From Allobosea sp. Root483D1 (GTDB lineage: Bacteria; Pseudomonadota; Alphaproteobacteria; Rhizobiales; Beijerinckiaceae): 54,388 bases of DNA. Where the stretch lies: assembly GCF_001429505.1 (NCBI RefSeq), contig NZ_LMJW01000022.1:264175-318562 (forward strand), read 5' to 3'. The notes below the pieces were generated by a model that was not told the DNA's origin, made no database searches, and saw only the letters and a list, made by a program, of their open reading frames with translations. Positions 10,196-18,536 of this stretch are shown here, in pieces. Position numbers and translations under genes: made by a program. Numbering within the stretch: position 1 is the stretch's first letter; each line of letters starts with the position of its first letter.

Positions 10196-11188
10196 ATGAA
10201 AGCCGTTCTGCGAGGAGCAGCGCTGCTGCTCGGCCTCGGTCTGACCGCTCCCGGTTTCGCATGCGAGCTCGACCGCCCGCTGAAGATGGCGGGTCTCGAC
10301 TATGATTCCGCTGCCTTCCACACCGCTGTCGCCAGCGCCATCGCCGAGAAAGGCTTCGGCTGCAAGGTCGAGCGCGTGCCGGGCGTGATCGCGCCGCTGG
10401 TCAACGGCCTAGGCCGCGGCGATGTCGACATCGTCATGGAAATCTGGCTGGCGAACCCGGTAGAAGCCTGGGTCAAGGAGGCTGCCGCGGGCAAGGTCGA
10501 GCCGCTCGGCACAACATTCCCCGATGCGAACGAAGGCTGGTTCGTGCCGCGCTATCTGGTTTCAGGCCCCGACGCCAAGGCGCCGGAGCTGAAATCGGTG
10601 CAGGATCTCAAGCGCTACAAGGACCTGTTCGCCGACCCTGACGAGCCCGGCAAGGGGCGTTTCTATAATTGCGTGGCGGGCTGGGTCTGCGAGGGCATCA
10701 ACAGCAAGAAGCTCGTCACTTACGGGCTGGCCGGCGATTTCAACAATCTCCGCGGCGGCTCCGGCGAGGCGATCGTCGCCGCCATCGAATCCGCCCTGAA
10801 GCGCAAGCGGCCTGTCGTGTTCTACTATTGGGGACCGAGCTGGTTGCTGGGCGCCTATGACCTGGTCAAGCTCGACGAGCCGGCCTTCGACCAGGCGATC
10901 TGGGATGACGTGAAGGCGAGCGATGCGCCCAAGCGCGCCACCGCCTATCCAGTGAGCCGGGTCGTCATCGGCGCCAATATCGAGCTTGCGAAGAAGGCGC
11001 CGCAGCTTGCCGGCTTCTTCAAGAAATACACCACCACCAGCGAGTTGACCTCGAGGATGCTCGCCGAGGCGCGTGAAAAGGGCCAGTCGCCCGAGCAGCA
11101 GGCGCTCGTCTTCCTCAAGACGCAAGCTGATGTCTGGAAGGCCTGGTTGCCGGCCGACATCGCTGCCAAGGTCGCGTCCGGCCTGTGA
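10196..11188 (+). CDS. Glycine betaine/choline-type ABC substrate-binding protein
   Basis: About 330 aa with a cleavable signal peptide (residues about 1-21, ending P-G-F-A-C). The body resembles OpuAC/ProX-type periplasmic receptors: early W-L-A-N-P-V-E-A-W-V, then V-A-G-W-V-C-E-G-I-N, and V-F-Y-Y-W-G-P-S-W-L-L with aromatic residues of the kind that form a cage around quaternary amines. The start at 10196 places the signal peptide at the N-terminus. The next gene, a permease, overlaps by 4 nt (GTGA). Likely role: capture of a betaine-like compatible solute. The exact ligand is inference. Confidence 0.9.
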   Translation: MKAVLRGAALLLGLGLTAPGFACELDRPLKMAGLDYDSAAFHTAVASAIAEKGFGCKVERVPGVIAPLVNGLGRGDVDIVMEIWLANPVEAWVKEAAAGKVEPLGTTFPDANEGWFVPRYLVSGPDAKAPELKSVQDLKRYKDLFADPDEPGKGRFYNCVAGWVCEGINSKKLVTYGLAGDFNNLRGGSGEAIVAAIESALKRKRPVVFYYWGPSWLLGAYDLVKLDEPAFDQAIWDDVKASDAPKRATAYPVSRVVIGANIELAKKAPQLAGFFKKYTTTSELTSRMLAEAREKGQSPEQQALVFLKTQADVWKAWLPADIAAKVASGL

Positions 11189-12042
11189 GCCCGGACTGGC
11201 TGCCGGATCTCGGCAAGACGCTGCAAAGGCTGGTCAACCAGGCGGTCAATGCCGTCGTCACAGGCTATGGCGACGATCTCGACGGCTTCAGCAGGTTGCT
11301 GACGGCGCCGGTACGCGGTGTCGAGACGGCTCTGCTTCATATCCCCGTGCCGGTTTTCGTTCTGGCCGTCGCGGCAGGCGCCTGGCTGGCGCGGCGTACG
11401 CTGGGCTTTGCGCTGGCGATGGCGGTGCTTCCGCTCATCCTCGCCGGCCTTGGCCTCTGGACCGAGGCGATGCAGTCGCTTGCCCTCGTCGCCGTCGCCG
11501 TGGTGCTAGTCGTCGTGCTCGGTCTGCCGCTCGGCATCGCTGCGGCCCGCCTGCCGCGGCTGGGACGGGTGCTCGCGCCCGTCTACGACCTGATGCAGAC
11601 CATTCCGAGCTTCGTCTACCTGATTCCGGTGGCGATGCTGCTCGGGCTGGGGCGCGCGCCGGCGCTGCTCGCGACCTTGATCTACGCCTTGCCGCCCTTC
11701 GCGCGGCTGACCGAGCTCGGCTTGCGCGGCATCGATGACGGGCTGGTCCAGGCCGCCCGCGCGCTTGGCCTCGGCCCGCGCCAGACGCTTCTGCTCATCG
11801 AATTGCCGCTGGCTCGGCCGGTCATTCTGCAAGGCCTCAACCAGGCGATCATGCTGGCGCTCGCCATGGTCGTGGTCGCCTCCATGATCGGCGCCAAGGG
11901 CTTGGGGGAAGTCGTGCTGCTCGGCCTGCAACGCGCCGATCCCGGGCTCGGCTTCGTCGGCGGCCTCGCGATCGTCGCGCTTGCGATCCTGCTCGACCGC
12001 ATGGCGCAGGCAATTTTGGGAGAGCGGCGGCCATCTGCGTGA
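11185..12042 (+). CDS. OpuAB/ProW-like ABC permease
   Basis: About 285 aa, GTG start overlapping the stop of the binding protein. Hydrophobic throughout. It carries an EAA-type cytoplasmic loop (A-A-R-A-L-G-L-G-P-R-Q-T-L followed by I-E-L-P-L-A-R-P-V-I), the contact site for an ATPase subunit, and M-I-G-A-K-G-L-G-E-V typical of ProW-like permeases. The segment before it (Y-D-L-M-Q-T-I-P-S-F-V-Y) also fits. It forms an operon with the receptor gene, but no ATP-binding subunit gene is adjacent on either side. The ATPase must come from elsewhere, or the system has lost it. Confidence 0.92.
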   Translation: MSPDWLPDLGKTLQRLVNQAVNAVVTGYGDDLDGFSRLLTAPVRGVETALLHIPVPVFVLAVAAGAWLARRTLGFALAMAVLPLILAGLGLWTEAMQSLALVAVAVVLVVVLGLPLGIAAARLPRLGRVLAPVYDLMQTIPSFVYLIPVAMLLGLGRAPALLATLIYALPPFARLTELGLRGIDDGLVQAARALGLGPRQTLLLIELPLARPVILQGLNQAIMLALAMVVVASMIGAKGLGEVVLLGLQRADPGLGFVGGLAIVALAILLDRMAQAILGERRPSA

Positions 12043-12151
12043 GTGGCCTTGCCGAGGCGGCTCTTGCTGCTGACGGATTCGGTCAGGGCGTTCAGTTGCG
12101 CCGTATCCAACGCTTGGGCAGGGTGCCGGCCGAAACGGGAGATGCGCCGCC

Positions 12152-12451
12152 ATGTACGGATTGATCGGGAAGATGCGGGCCAAGCCCGGCGAGCGCGAGG
12201 CGCTGATCGGCTACATCCTCGAGAGCAGCGGCATGATGCCCGGCTGCCTGAGCTATGTCGTCGCCCGCGATCCCGGTGATGCCGATGCGATCTGGGTGAC
12301 CGAGGTCTGGGACCGCGAGGAGAGCCACAAGGCGTCGCTCGCTCTGCCGGCGGTGCAGGCGGCGATCACCAAGGCCAGGCCGATCATCGCCGGCTTCGAC
12401 AGCCATGTCGTCACCGAGCCGGTCGGTGGGTTCGGGCTGGCGAAGGGCTGA
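12152..12451 (+). CDS. Antibiotic biosynthesis monooxygenase (ABM)-fold protein
   Basis: About 99 aa, a single ABM/dimeric alpha-beta barrel domain. The start M-Y-G-L-I-G-K-M-R-A-K-P-G, the middle I-W-V-T-E-V-W-D-R-E-E-S-H and the end F-D-S-H-V-V-T-E are typical. Such small proteins are cofactor-free monooxygenases or haem/quinol-related enzymes; the substrate cannot be deduced. It stands alone, about 70 nt upstream of aroA on the same strand. Confidence 0.88.
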   Translation: MYGLIGKMRAKPGEREALIGYILESSGMMPGCLSYVVARDPGDADAIWVTEVWDREESHKASLALPAVQAAITKARPIIAGFDSHVVTEPVGGFGLAKG

Positions 12452-12522
12452 AGGCGGCGGACCCGCCTTCCGCTCGCGGGCCGCTCGGTCTAAGACCCTC
12501 GCGACCGAGCCGCGAGCCTGCC

Positions 12523-13794
12523 ATGATCCAATCCGCCTTGAGCAAACTCACCATCCTGCCCACGAAGGCGGCGCTGACGGGCCGCGTGATGCCGCCCGGC
12601 TCGAAGTCGATCACCAACCGAGCGCTGCTGGTCGCGGCGCTGGCGAAGGGCACCAGCCGGCTCAGCGGCGCGCTGAAGAGCGACGACACCCGCTATATGG
12701 CGCAGGCGCTCAGGGACATGGGCGTCGAGATCGCCGAGCCCGACGACACCAGCTTCATCGTCACCAGCAACGGGCGCCTCAAGGCGCCCGCCGGGCCGCT
12801 CTTTCTCGGCAATGCCGGCACCGCGACCCGCTTCCTGACGGCGGCGGCGGCGCTGGTCGATGGCAAGGTCGTGGTCGACGGCGACGAGCACATGCGCAAG
12901 CGGCCGATCCTGCCGCTGGTCGAGGCGCTCACCCGATTGGGCGTCGCGATCGCGGCGCCGAGCGGCTGCCCGCCGGTGACCATCCAGGGGCAGGGCGGCT
13001 TCGATGGCGGGCTGGCCGAGGTCGATGGCGGCCTCTCCAGCCAATACGTTTCGGCGCTGCTGATGGCCGGCGCCTGCGCCCGCAATCCCGTCGATGTCGT
13101 CCTGACCGGCCAGGAGATCGGTGCGCGCGGCTATGTCGACCTGACGCTGGCGACGATGCGCGCCTTCGGTGCCGAGGTCTCGGAGCCGGAGAGCGGCGGC
13201 TGGCGGATCGCGCCGACCGGTTATGTCGCGACCGATTACCTGATCGAGCCCGATGCTTCGGCCGCGACCTATCTCTGGGCCGCGGAGGTGCTGACCGGCG
13301 GCGCGATCGATCTTGGCGTGCCGGCCGAAGCCTTCACCCAGCCCGACGCCAAGGCGCATGCGCTGATCGCTGCCTTCCCGAACCTGCCGGCCGAGATCGA
13401 CGGCTCGCAGATGCAGGATGCGGTGCCGACGCTGGCCGTGCTCGCCGCCTTCAACAGGACACCGGTGCGCTTCGTCGGCATCGCCAACCTCCGCGTCAAG
13501 GAATGCGACCGGGTCGCCGCGCTGGCGCAGGGCCTGTCGCGGATCAGGCCGGGGCTCGGCGTGGAGGAGGGCGACGATCTCATCGTCGCCTCGGATCCGG
13601 CGCTGGCCGGCCAGACACTTCCTGCCGAGATCGACACCTTCGCCGATCATCGCATCGCCATGAGCTTCGCGCTGGCCGGGCTGAAGATCGGCGGCATCAC
13701 CATCCTCGACCCTGCTTGCGTGGCCAAGACCTATCCGGACTACTGGCGCGCAATCGGCTCGCTCGGTGTGCGTTTCGAGGGCGAGGTGCCGTAA
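12523..13794 (+). CDS. aroA: 3-phosphoshikimate 1-carboxyvinyltransferase (EPSP synthase)
   Basis: About 423 aa. It transfers enolpyruvate from PEP to shikimate 3-phosphate, the sixth step of the shikimate pathway, in the cytoplasm. Visible motifs: P-G-S-K-S-I-T-N-R-A-L-L near residue 26, G-N-A-G-T-A-T-R-F near 100, K-R-P-I-L-P-L, S-S-Q-Y-V-S-A-L, E-P-D-A-S-A-A-T-Y, and V-K-E-C-D-R near the end. The G of N-A-G-T-A is kept, but the residue after the Arg, Pro101 in E. coli, is Phe here. The protein does not resemble the class II (CP4-like) enzyme that is usual in Rhizobiales. It is also not next to cmk or rpsA, so it may be a second, accessory copy. It converges with the downstream lysozyme-like gene. 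Confidence 0.92.
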   Translation: MIQSALSKLTILPTKAALTGRVMPPGSKSITNRALLVAALAKGTSRLSGALKSDDTRYMAQALRDMGVEIAEPDDTSFIVTSNGRLKAPAGPLFLGNAGTATRFLTAAAALVDGKVVVDGDEHMRKRPILPLVEALTRLGVAIAAPSGCPPVTIQGQGGFDGGLAEVDGGLSSQYVSALLMAGACARNPVDVVLTGQEIGARGYVDLTLATMRAFGAEVSEPESGGWRIAPTGYVATDYLIEPDASAATYLWAAEVLTGGAIDLGVPAEAFTQPDAKAHALIAAFPNLPAEIDGSQMQDAVPTLAVLAAFNRTPVRFVGIANLRVKECDRVAALAQGLSRIRPGLGVEEGDDLIVASDPALAGQTLPAEIDTFADHRIAMSFALAGLKIGGITILDPACVAKTYPDYWRAIGSLGVRFEGEVP

Positions 13795-13815
13795 CGGTCC
13801 TTCACGCGCTGCCGA

Positions 13816-15024
13816 TCAGCGGTGGAGGTCCTTGATATTGGCGCCGGTGCGATGGTCCTCGACGCGGCGTTCCGCGACATTGTCGGCTGAGCGCCAGAGA
13901 TAGGCCGCCGCTCCCGCGAGGCCGAGCCAGATACCCGGGCTACCCGGGCTGATCAGCCCGAGCGCCAGACGGGCAAGCGGCTCGATGAAGGCCGGACCCG
14001 TAGACGCGCCGGCGCCGCCACCGAACAGGTCCGTCAGCCGGGTCGCCAGCGTCGGCAGGACCTGTGTCTGGCTGTCGCCAAGGCCGAGAGCTGCGAGCAG
14101 GCCCGTACCGATGGCGACGCGCTTCGACCGATCGGTTTCGCCGATGGTGACCGAGCCGAGCTCGCGAAGCGTCTGCTGGTTGGCGGTGACCCGACCGACG
14201 GGCAGGGATCGCGGCGCCGCGGCCGTTAGAGCCGGCCATTGGGCGGCATCGAATACGCCGGTCGGGGGCAGGCCTGCATCCTTCTGGAAGGCCAGTAGAG
14301 CCTGTTCCGTCAGCGGCCCGAACTCACCGTCGAGAGGACCAGGCGGGTAGCCCTTCTGCGCCAGTGCCGCTTGCAGCGCCAGGACCGCGGCGCCCTGAGG
14401 GCCTCCGCGGAACAGGGCGCCGGCCGGGACCGGGCCGGTCATCGCCGCACCGGCGCCGGCGGCCGCCTGCGAGGCGGCGCGGATCGCAGCCAGGAACCGG
14501 CGGGCATAGGTCGCGATCTGATCGGCGCGGTCGGTGCCATTGACGATGCGCCTGGCATTGAACCAGTCCTCCATGCCGGGGCTGAAATAGTCACCGAGCT
14601 TCTTCCCCGTGAACCAGCCGCCGCTCATGCCGTTGAACATGATCGCCGCGGCGAGGCCGGGGTCCAGTGCGAGATCGGGCTGGTTGACGAAGTCGCGGCC
14701 GAACAGCTGCGTCGCCTTGGCGTAATTGTTCTTCCAGGTGAGCTGGACATAGCCGCGGCCGTAATAGGCCTGGCCGGACTGGGGATCAGGGGCGCCATAT
14801 CTGCGACCGCGGCCACGCCCGAATTCACGGATCGGCTGCATGGTGAAGGCGGTCTCGTGATATGCCGTCGCCAGCATATAGGCGAGCCAGCGCGGATCGC
14901 CGGTGGGCATGCGCCGTTCCCATTCGTCGAGGATGGCGCGCAGGCCCTGTTCCTGGCCCGTCTGTAGCCGGCCGCCGAACGGCGCCCGTCGCGCTTCGGC
15001 GAGAAAAATGCTGCGATCCAGCAT
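13816..15024 (-). CDS. GH19-type lysozyme with peptidoglycan-binding domain and hydrophobic tail
   Basis: About 402 aa in three parts. Residues about 1-185 look like a glycoside hydrolase family 19 or phage-endolysin-type domain: A-Y-H-E-T with the likely catalytic Glu, A-Y-Y-G-R-G-Y-V-Q-L-T-W, and D-W-F-N-A-R-R-I-V-N-G. About 205-265 is a PG_binding_1 domain (L-Q-A-A-L-A-Q-K-G-Y then G-P-L-T-E-Q-A-L-L-A-F-Q). The last 130 residues hold G-T-G-L-L-A-A-L-G and a terminal hydrophobic stretch. There is no N-terminal signal peptide. The start at 15024 follows GGAGGA in the minus direction. The tail is clearly related to that of the next gene upstream. Likely cell-wall degrading; the delivery route is unclear. 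Confidence 0.85.
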   Translation of the reverse strand: MLDRSIFLAEARRAPFGGRLQTGQEQGLRAILDEWERRMPTGDPRWLAYMLATAYHETAFTMQPIREFGRGRGRRYGAPDPQSGQAYYGRGYVQLTWKNNYAKATQLFGRDFVNQPDLALDPGLAAAIMFNGMSGGWFTGKKLGDYFSPGMEDWFNARRIVNGTDRADQIATYARRFLAAIRAASQAAAGAGAAMTGPVPAGALFRGGPQGAAVLALQAALAQKGYPPGPLDGEFGPLTEQALLAFQKDAGLPPTGVFDAAQWPALTAAAPRSLPVGRVTANQQTLRELGSVTIGETDRSKRVAIGTGLLAALGLGDSQTQVLPTLATRLTDLFGGGAGASTGPAFIEPLARLALGLISPGSPGIWLGLAGAAAYLWRSADNVAERRVEDHRTGANIKDLHR

Positions 15025-15089
15025 GACGACGTCTCCTCCGGACGCGGCAGACGATGGCAACCTGAAACGGGTGGACCGATGGCGGCGGC

Positions 15090-16577
15090 TCAGCGGCCCA
15101 GATTGGCGGCGTTGCGGTAGTCCTGCAGGCGATACTCATTGATCTGGCCGCCGCTGCGATAGGCCAGAAACCCGCCCAGGGCGACCAGCAGCCAGGTTGC
15201 CGAACCCTGGCCGCCGATCAGCGCCGGGATCAGATCGAGCAGCGGGCCGACGAGACCGGGCGAGGGCGCGGTGCCCGCCGGGCCCGGCACCATGGAAATC
15301 GGTTTCGCCAGCGGCGCCAGCTTGTCCATCAGCTCGAATGTGAGCTTCGGAATCTGGGTCGCGGCGGCAGGCAGATCCCTGCCCAGCAGAGAGCGAATCT
15401 CGCTCTGCAGTTCGAATAGTTTGGTCGGGGCCAGGTTCGCGTCGCCGCTCTGCAGGGGCAGGACGGTTTTCTGAACGAGGGCGACGAGCTTCTCCGATGT
15501 CTGGTTCAGGACATTGGGCGCGATGTTGTTGACGCCCTTCAGTCCCTCCTGGAGCGTGGCTTCGACCTCTCGCTGCAACCTGATCGCATTGTCGACAAGC
15601 TGCGACGGAGAGGCGACGCCGGTGGCGACTTTCAGCCCGCCGACCATGCGTTCGACGATGTCGGTCTGCCTGTCGGTGAAGCCGAGGGCACCGAGCAGGC
15701 CGGTCCCGATGCCCACCTTCCGCAGCCAGTCGGCCGTGGCGACGGTTCGCGAGCCGGTTTCGCGCACCTTATCGAGATCAGCGCCGTTGCGTTGCGGCCC
15801 GAGCGGCCGCGCCGTGGCCGCCGCCAGCTTCGCCCATTCCGCGCTGCCGACCTGGCCGGTCGCCGGCAGCCCGTTCTCGGCCTGGAAGGCCAGGACGGCA
15901 GCGAAGGTCAGCGGCCCGAAGATGCCGTCGGTCGCGCCCAGATGATAGTTCAGTTTGGTGAGCTGGGTCTGGAGCGCCTCGACATTGGCGCCGCGCGCGC
16001 CCATCCCGATCGTGGGGTCGGCTGGTACGGGCTCGAGTTCGGGCCAGTCCAGCGGATCGGACACGTCCGGCGAGCCGGAAAGGTGGGGAGGGGCCTGGTC
16101 GGGCGCGATATCGAGGATCGTCGGCAGCGATGTCGAGACCGGCAGCGGCGCGGTCTTGACCGGCCAGCGCATGGCGACGATGTCGTCCGCCGCGTAGTTC
16201 TGCTCCTTCGCCGCATCGCTCTGATTGCCGCCGAGGAGCCGGACGCGGCCGTTCGTCATCGACACGAAGAAGCCGACATGTCCCGACGCACCTGCCGTCT
16301 GCGGCTTCAGCACGATGACGCAGCCCGGCATGGGCGCGCTCAGTTTTTCCCCGAAGGTCTTGTAGCTGGAGGCGAGCAAGCTGCTGGTCGGCGCATAGCC
16401 CGACAGTTCGAGGCAGGCTCCGACGAAGGCGGCGCACCAGGGCACATCGTCGCTGCGGGCCGTCCCGGTGACGAGGCGGTACATTTCGCTGATGCGCGGG
16501 TCACTGGCGGCGCTGGGAACCTCGGCAAGACGCTCGGCTACGAAATATCCGGCTACCGCCATCCAGGGAGTGTCCAT
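15090..16577 (-). CDS. TIGR02594-like (CHAP-like) hydrolase with peptidoglycan-binding domain
   Basis: About 495 aa. The N-terminal domain (about 1-150) has V-P-W-C-A-A-F-V-G, S-G-H-V-G-F-F-V and R-L-L-G-G-N-Q-S. This is the Cys-His arrangement of the TIGR02594 family, related to NlpC/P60-CHAP peptidoglycan amidases. A PG_binding_1 domain follows (about 190-250: L-Q-T-Q-L-T-K-L-N-Y, G-P-L-T-F-A-A-V-L-A-F-Q). After it come G-I-G-T-G-L-L-G-A-L-G-F, a long helical region and a C-terminal hydrophobic segment. Its tail parallels the downstream lysozyme gene 65 nt away, and the two are probably one operon. The start at 16577 has GAGAG upstream; an in-frame ATG at 16592 is possible. No signal peptide is seen. 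Confidence 0.82.
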   Translation of the reverse strand: MDTPWMAVAGYFVAERLAEVPSAASDPRISEMYRLVTGTARSDDVPWCAAFVGACLELSGYAPTSSLLASSYKTFGEKLSAPMPGCVIVLKPQTAGASGHVGFFVSMTNGRVRLLGGNQSDAAKEQNYAADDIVAMRWPVKTAPLPVSTSLPTILDIAPDQAPPHLSGSPDVSDPLDWPELEPVPADPTIGMGARGANVEALQTQLTKLNYHLGATDGIFGPLTFAAVLAFQAENGLPATGQVGSAEWAKLAAATARPLGPQRNGADLDKVRETGSRTVATADWLRKVGIGTGLLGALGFTDRQTDIVERMVGGLKVATGVASPSQLVDNAIRLQREVEATLQEGLKGVNNIAPNVLNQTSEKLVALVQKTVLPLQSGDANLAPTKLFELQSEIRSLLGRDLPAAATQIPKLTFELMDKLAPLAKPISMVPGPAGTAPSPGLVGPLLDLIPALIGGQGSATWLLVALGGFLAYRSGGQINEYRLQDYRNAANLGR

Positions 16578-16756
16578 GGCAATCTCTCGCATTACGCAAG
16601 GGCATGATGAACGAGAATTGATGATGCCGTTGAGGAACACAAGTAAAATTGCGTGTATGGCTCGCCCATGGGTTGTGGCGCTGGTGCGCTCGGCACTGGC
16701 TCGCCGCGCCAAGAGGCGAGTGAGAATATTCTCGGGGAAAACGTCGGAAATGCCTT

Positions 16757-16771
16757 GAACAAAACAAGAAC
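16757..16771 (+). promoter_or_regulatory. Perfect LexA (SOS) box in the ssb promoter
   Basis: GAAC-N7-GAAC, the exact reverse complement of the alphaproteobacterial LexA consensus GTTC-N7-GTTC. A good -10 hexamer, CATAAT (16771-16776), abuts it, so bound LexA would cover the promoter spacer. The ssb start is 90 nt downstream. Confidence 0.85.
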
Positions 16772-16861
16772 ATAATTGATGATGGCAGCGTGGTCCGCTA
16801 GGGTCCGGCTCCGGTCGATCGGCCGGATATGTGGTGAAGTGCGCAGGAAGTGGAGCCTGTC

Positions 16862-17413
16862 ATGGCTGGTAGCGTCAACAAGGTCATTCTGGTCGGCAAT
16901 CTCGGGCGCGATCCCGAAGTCCGGCGCCTCGGCAGCGGCGAGCCCGTGGTCAATCTCAGGATCGCCACCTCGGAAACCTGGCGCGACAAGCAGTCGGGCG
17001 AGCGCAAGGAGCGCACCGAGTGGCACTCCGTCGTGATCTTCAACGAGAACCTCGCCAAGGTCGCCGAGCAATATCTGAAGAAGGGCTCGAAGATTTACAT
17101 CGAGGGCCAGCTGCAGACCCGCAAATGGCAGGATCAGCAGGGCGTCGAGAAGTACACCACCGAGATCGTGCTGCAGCGTTTCCGCGGCGAGCTCACCATT
17201 CTCGACAGCCGCGGCCAGGGCGGCGACGAGTTCGGCGGTGGCGGCGGTAGCAGCAGCAGCGGCGGCTATGGCGACGAGGGTTCGTCGGGCGGCAGCTCCT
17301 TCGGCCGGTCGAGCCCGGTCGGCGGCGGTTCGCGCCAGCCGGCCATGGCGAGCGGCAGCGGCAGCAGCGGTTCACGCTCGTCGAGCCATCTCGACGACGA
17401 CATCCCGTTCTAG
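16862..17413 (+). CDS. ssb: Single-stranded DNA-binding protein
   Basis: About 183 aa. SSB coats single-stranded DNA as a tetramer in replication, recombination and repair. The OB-fold (residues about 1-110) begins M-A-G-S-V-N-K-V-I-L-V-G-N-L-G-R-D-P-E-V and includes W-H-S-V-V-I-F-N. A Gly/Ser-rich disordered linker follows, and the conserved acidic tail D-D-D-I-P-F, which binds partner proteins, ends the chain. The start at 16862 gives the canonical N-terminus. A perfect LexA box upstream indicates SOS control. Confidence 0.98.
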   Translation: MAGSVNKVILVGNLGRDPEVRRLGSGEPVVNLRIATSETWRDKQSGERKERTEWHSVVIFNENLAKVAEQYLKKGSKIYIEGQLQTRKWQDQQGVEKYTTEIVLQRFRGELTILDSRGQGGDEFGGGGGSSSSGGYGDEGSSGGSSFGRSSPVGGGSRQPAMASGSGSSGSRSSSHLDDDIPF

Positions 17414-17539
17414 GGACTCGTTCGACCGGCCTGCATTGGAAGCCGACCGGTCAAGCGACAGCCAAACTAGAGCAGCGGATCGACAAGCGGGCAGCGCTTT
17501 TCGGTCCGCTGTCTTAGCAAGGCGTCGCGCATCGCCTGT

Positions 17540-18313
17540 TCAATAACCGAACTGCTCGCGCAGGATGCGTTCGTCCAGGCTGTGGCCGGGATCGTGCATC
17601 ATGACGAGGTCGAGCGAGCGGTCGATCGCAATCTGGACCGAGATCACGTTGTCGATCTGGGTGTGGTCCGCGACCGCGCTGACCGGGCGCTTGTCGGCCT
17701 CCATGACTGCGATGGTCACCTTGGCATGGTCGGGCAGGAGCGCGCCGCGCCAGCGCCGCGGCCGGAAGGGCGAGAGCGGGGTCAACGCCAGCAACGGCGC
17801 ATCGAGTGGCAGGATCGGGCCGTTGGCCGAGAGGTTGTAGGCGGTCGAGCCAGCCGGCGTCGCGAGCAGCACGCCGTCGGCGACGAGTTCGGACAGGCGC
17901 ACCTGCCCATCGACCGAGATGCGCAGCTTCGCCGCCTGATAGGAACGGCGGAACAGCGAGACTTCGTTGATCGCGCGCGCCTCGACGCGCTTCCCCTTGC
18001 AGTCGACCGCCGTCATCGCCAGCGGATGGACGACGCTGCGCTGCGCCGCCTCGAGCCGCTGGCGCAGGCCGCGCTCGCGGAACTCGTTCATCAGGAAGCC
18101 GACCGAGCCGCGGTTCATCCCGTAGATCGGCTTGGCGGTGCCCATGAAGCGATGCAGCGTCTGCAGCATCAGGCCGTCGCCGCCGAGGGCGACGACGACC
18201 TCGGCCTCAGCCGGGTCGGCGTCGCCATAGCGCTCGACCAGCTTGACCCGCGCGGCCTGGGCCTCGGCGGTGTCGCTGGCGACGAAGGAGATGGCGGCAA
18301 AGCGCTCGGTCAT
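17540..18313 (-). CDS. nadK: NAD kinase
   Basis: About 257 aa, the short bacterial form. It phosphorylates NAD to NADP in the cytoplasm. The ATP/polyphosphate-binding G-G-D-G motif lies near residue 45 (V-A-L-G-G-D-G-L-M-L). Later come G-M-N-R-G-S-V-G-F-L-M, N-E-V-S-L-F and T-P-A-G-S-T-A-Y-N-L-S-A-N-G-P-I, the conserved NAD-binding segments. It is convergent with ssb, with about 126 nt between stops and no strong terminator. Confidence 0.96.
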   Translation of the reverse strand: MTERFAAISFVASDTAEAQAARVKLVERYGDADPAEAEVVVALGGDGLMLQTLHRFMGTAKPIYGMNRGSVGFLMNEFRERGLRQRLEAAQRSVVHPLAMTAVDCKGKRVEARAINEVSLFRRSYQAAKLRISVDGQVRLSELVADGVLLATPAGSTAYNLSANGPILPLDAPLLALTPLSPFRPRRWRGALLPDHAKVTIAVMEADKRPVSAVADHTQIDNVISVQIAIDRSLDLVMMHDPGHSLDERILREQFGY

Positions 18314-18398
18314 CGCGGGTATCCGGTCGGCATGGCTCGGAACGATCTAGCATGCCGGGGAGGCGGATCGCGAGCCGCCTTGCGAAGCTGCCGGAAAA

Positions 18399-18431
18399 AG
18401 AAAGGCCGAGGCGCTTGCCCCGGCCTTTCTC
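18399..18431 (-). terminator. Intrinsic terminator of the MBL-fold gene
   Basis: A stem of GAAAGGCC/GGCCTTTC type is followed in the minus direction by a T-rich run (TTTCTTTTTCC). It lies just past the end of the metallo-beta-lactamase-fold gene. Confidence 0.7.
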
Positions 18432-18476
18432 CAGCGGCCTGGAGCTGGATACATCCGGCTCCAAACTAACGCGTTG

Positions 18477-18526
18477 GAACATGTTCCGATCGCAAAAGCG
18501 CTTCCCACTTTTGCGGAACATGCTCC
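18477..18526. repeat. Dispersed palindromic element, copy 1
   Basis: CGCAAAAG (18491-18498) and CTTTTGCG (18508-18515) form perfect arms around the loop CGCTTCCCA. GGAACATG lies on both sides. It resembles the elements at 32725, 40331 and 54280. Confidence 0.55.
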
Positions 18527-18536
18527 TGCGAGGGTC

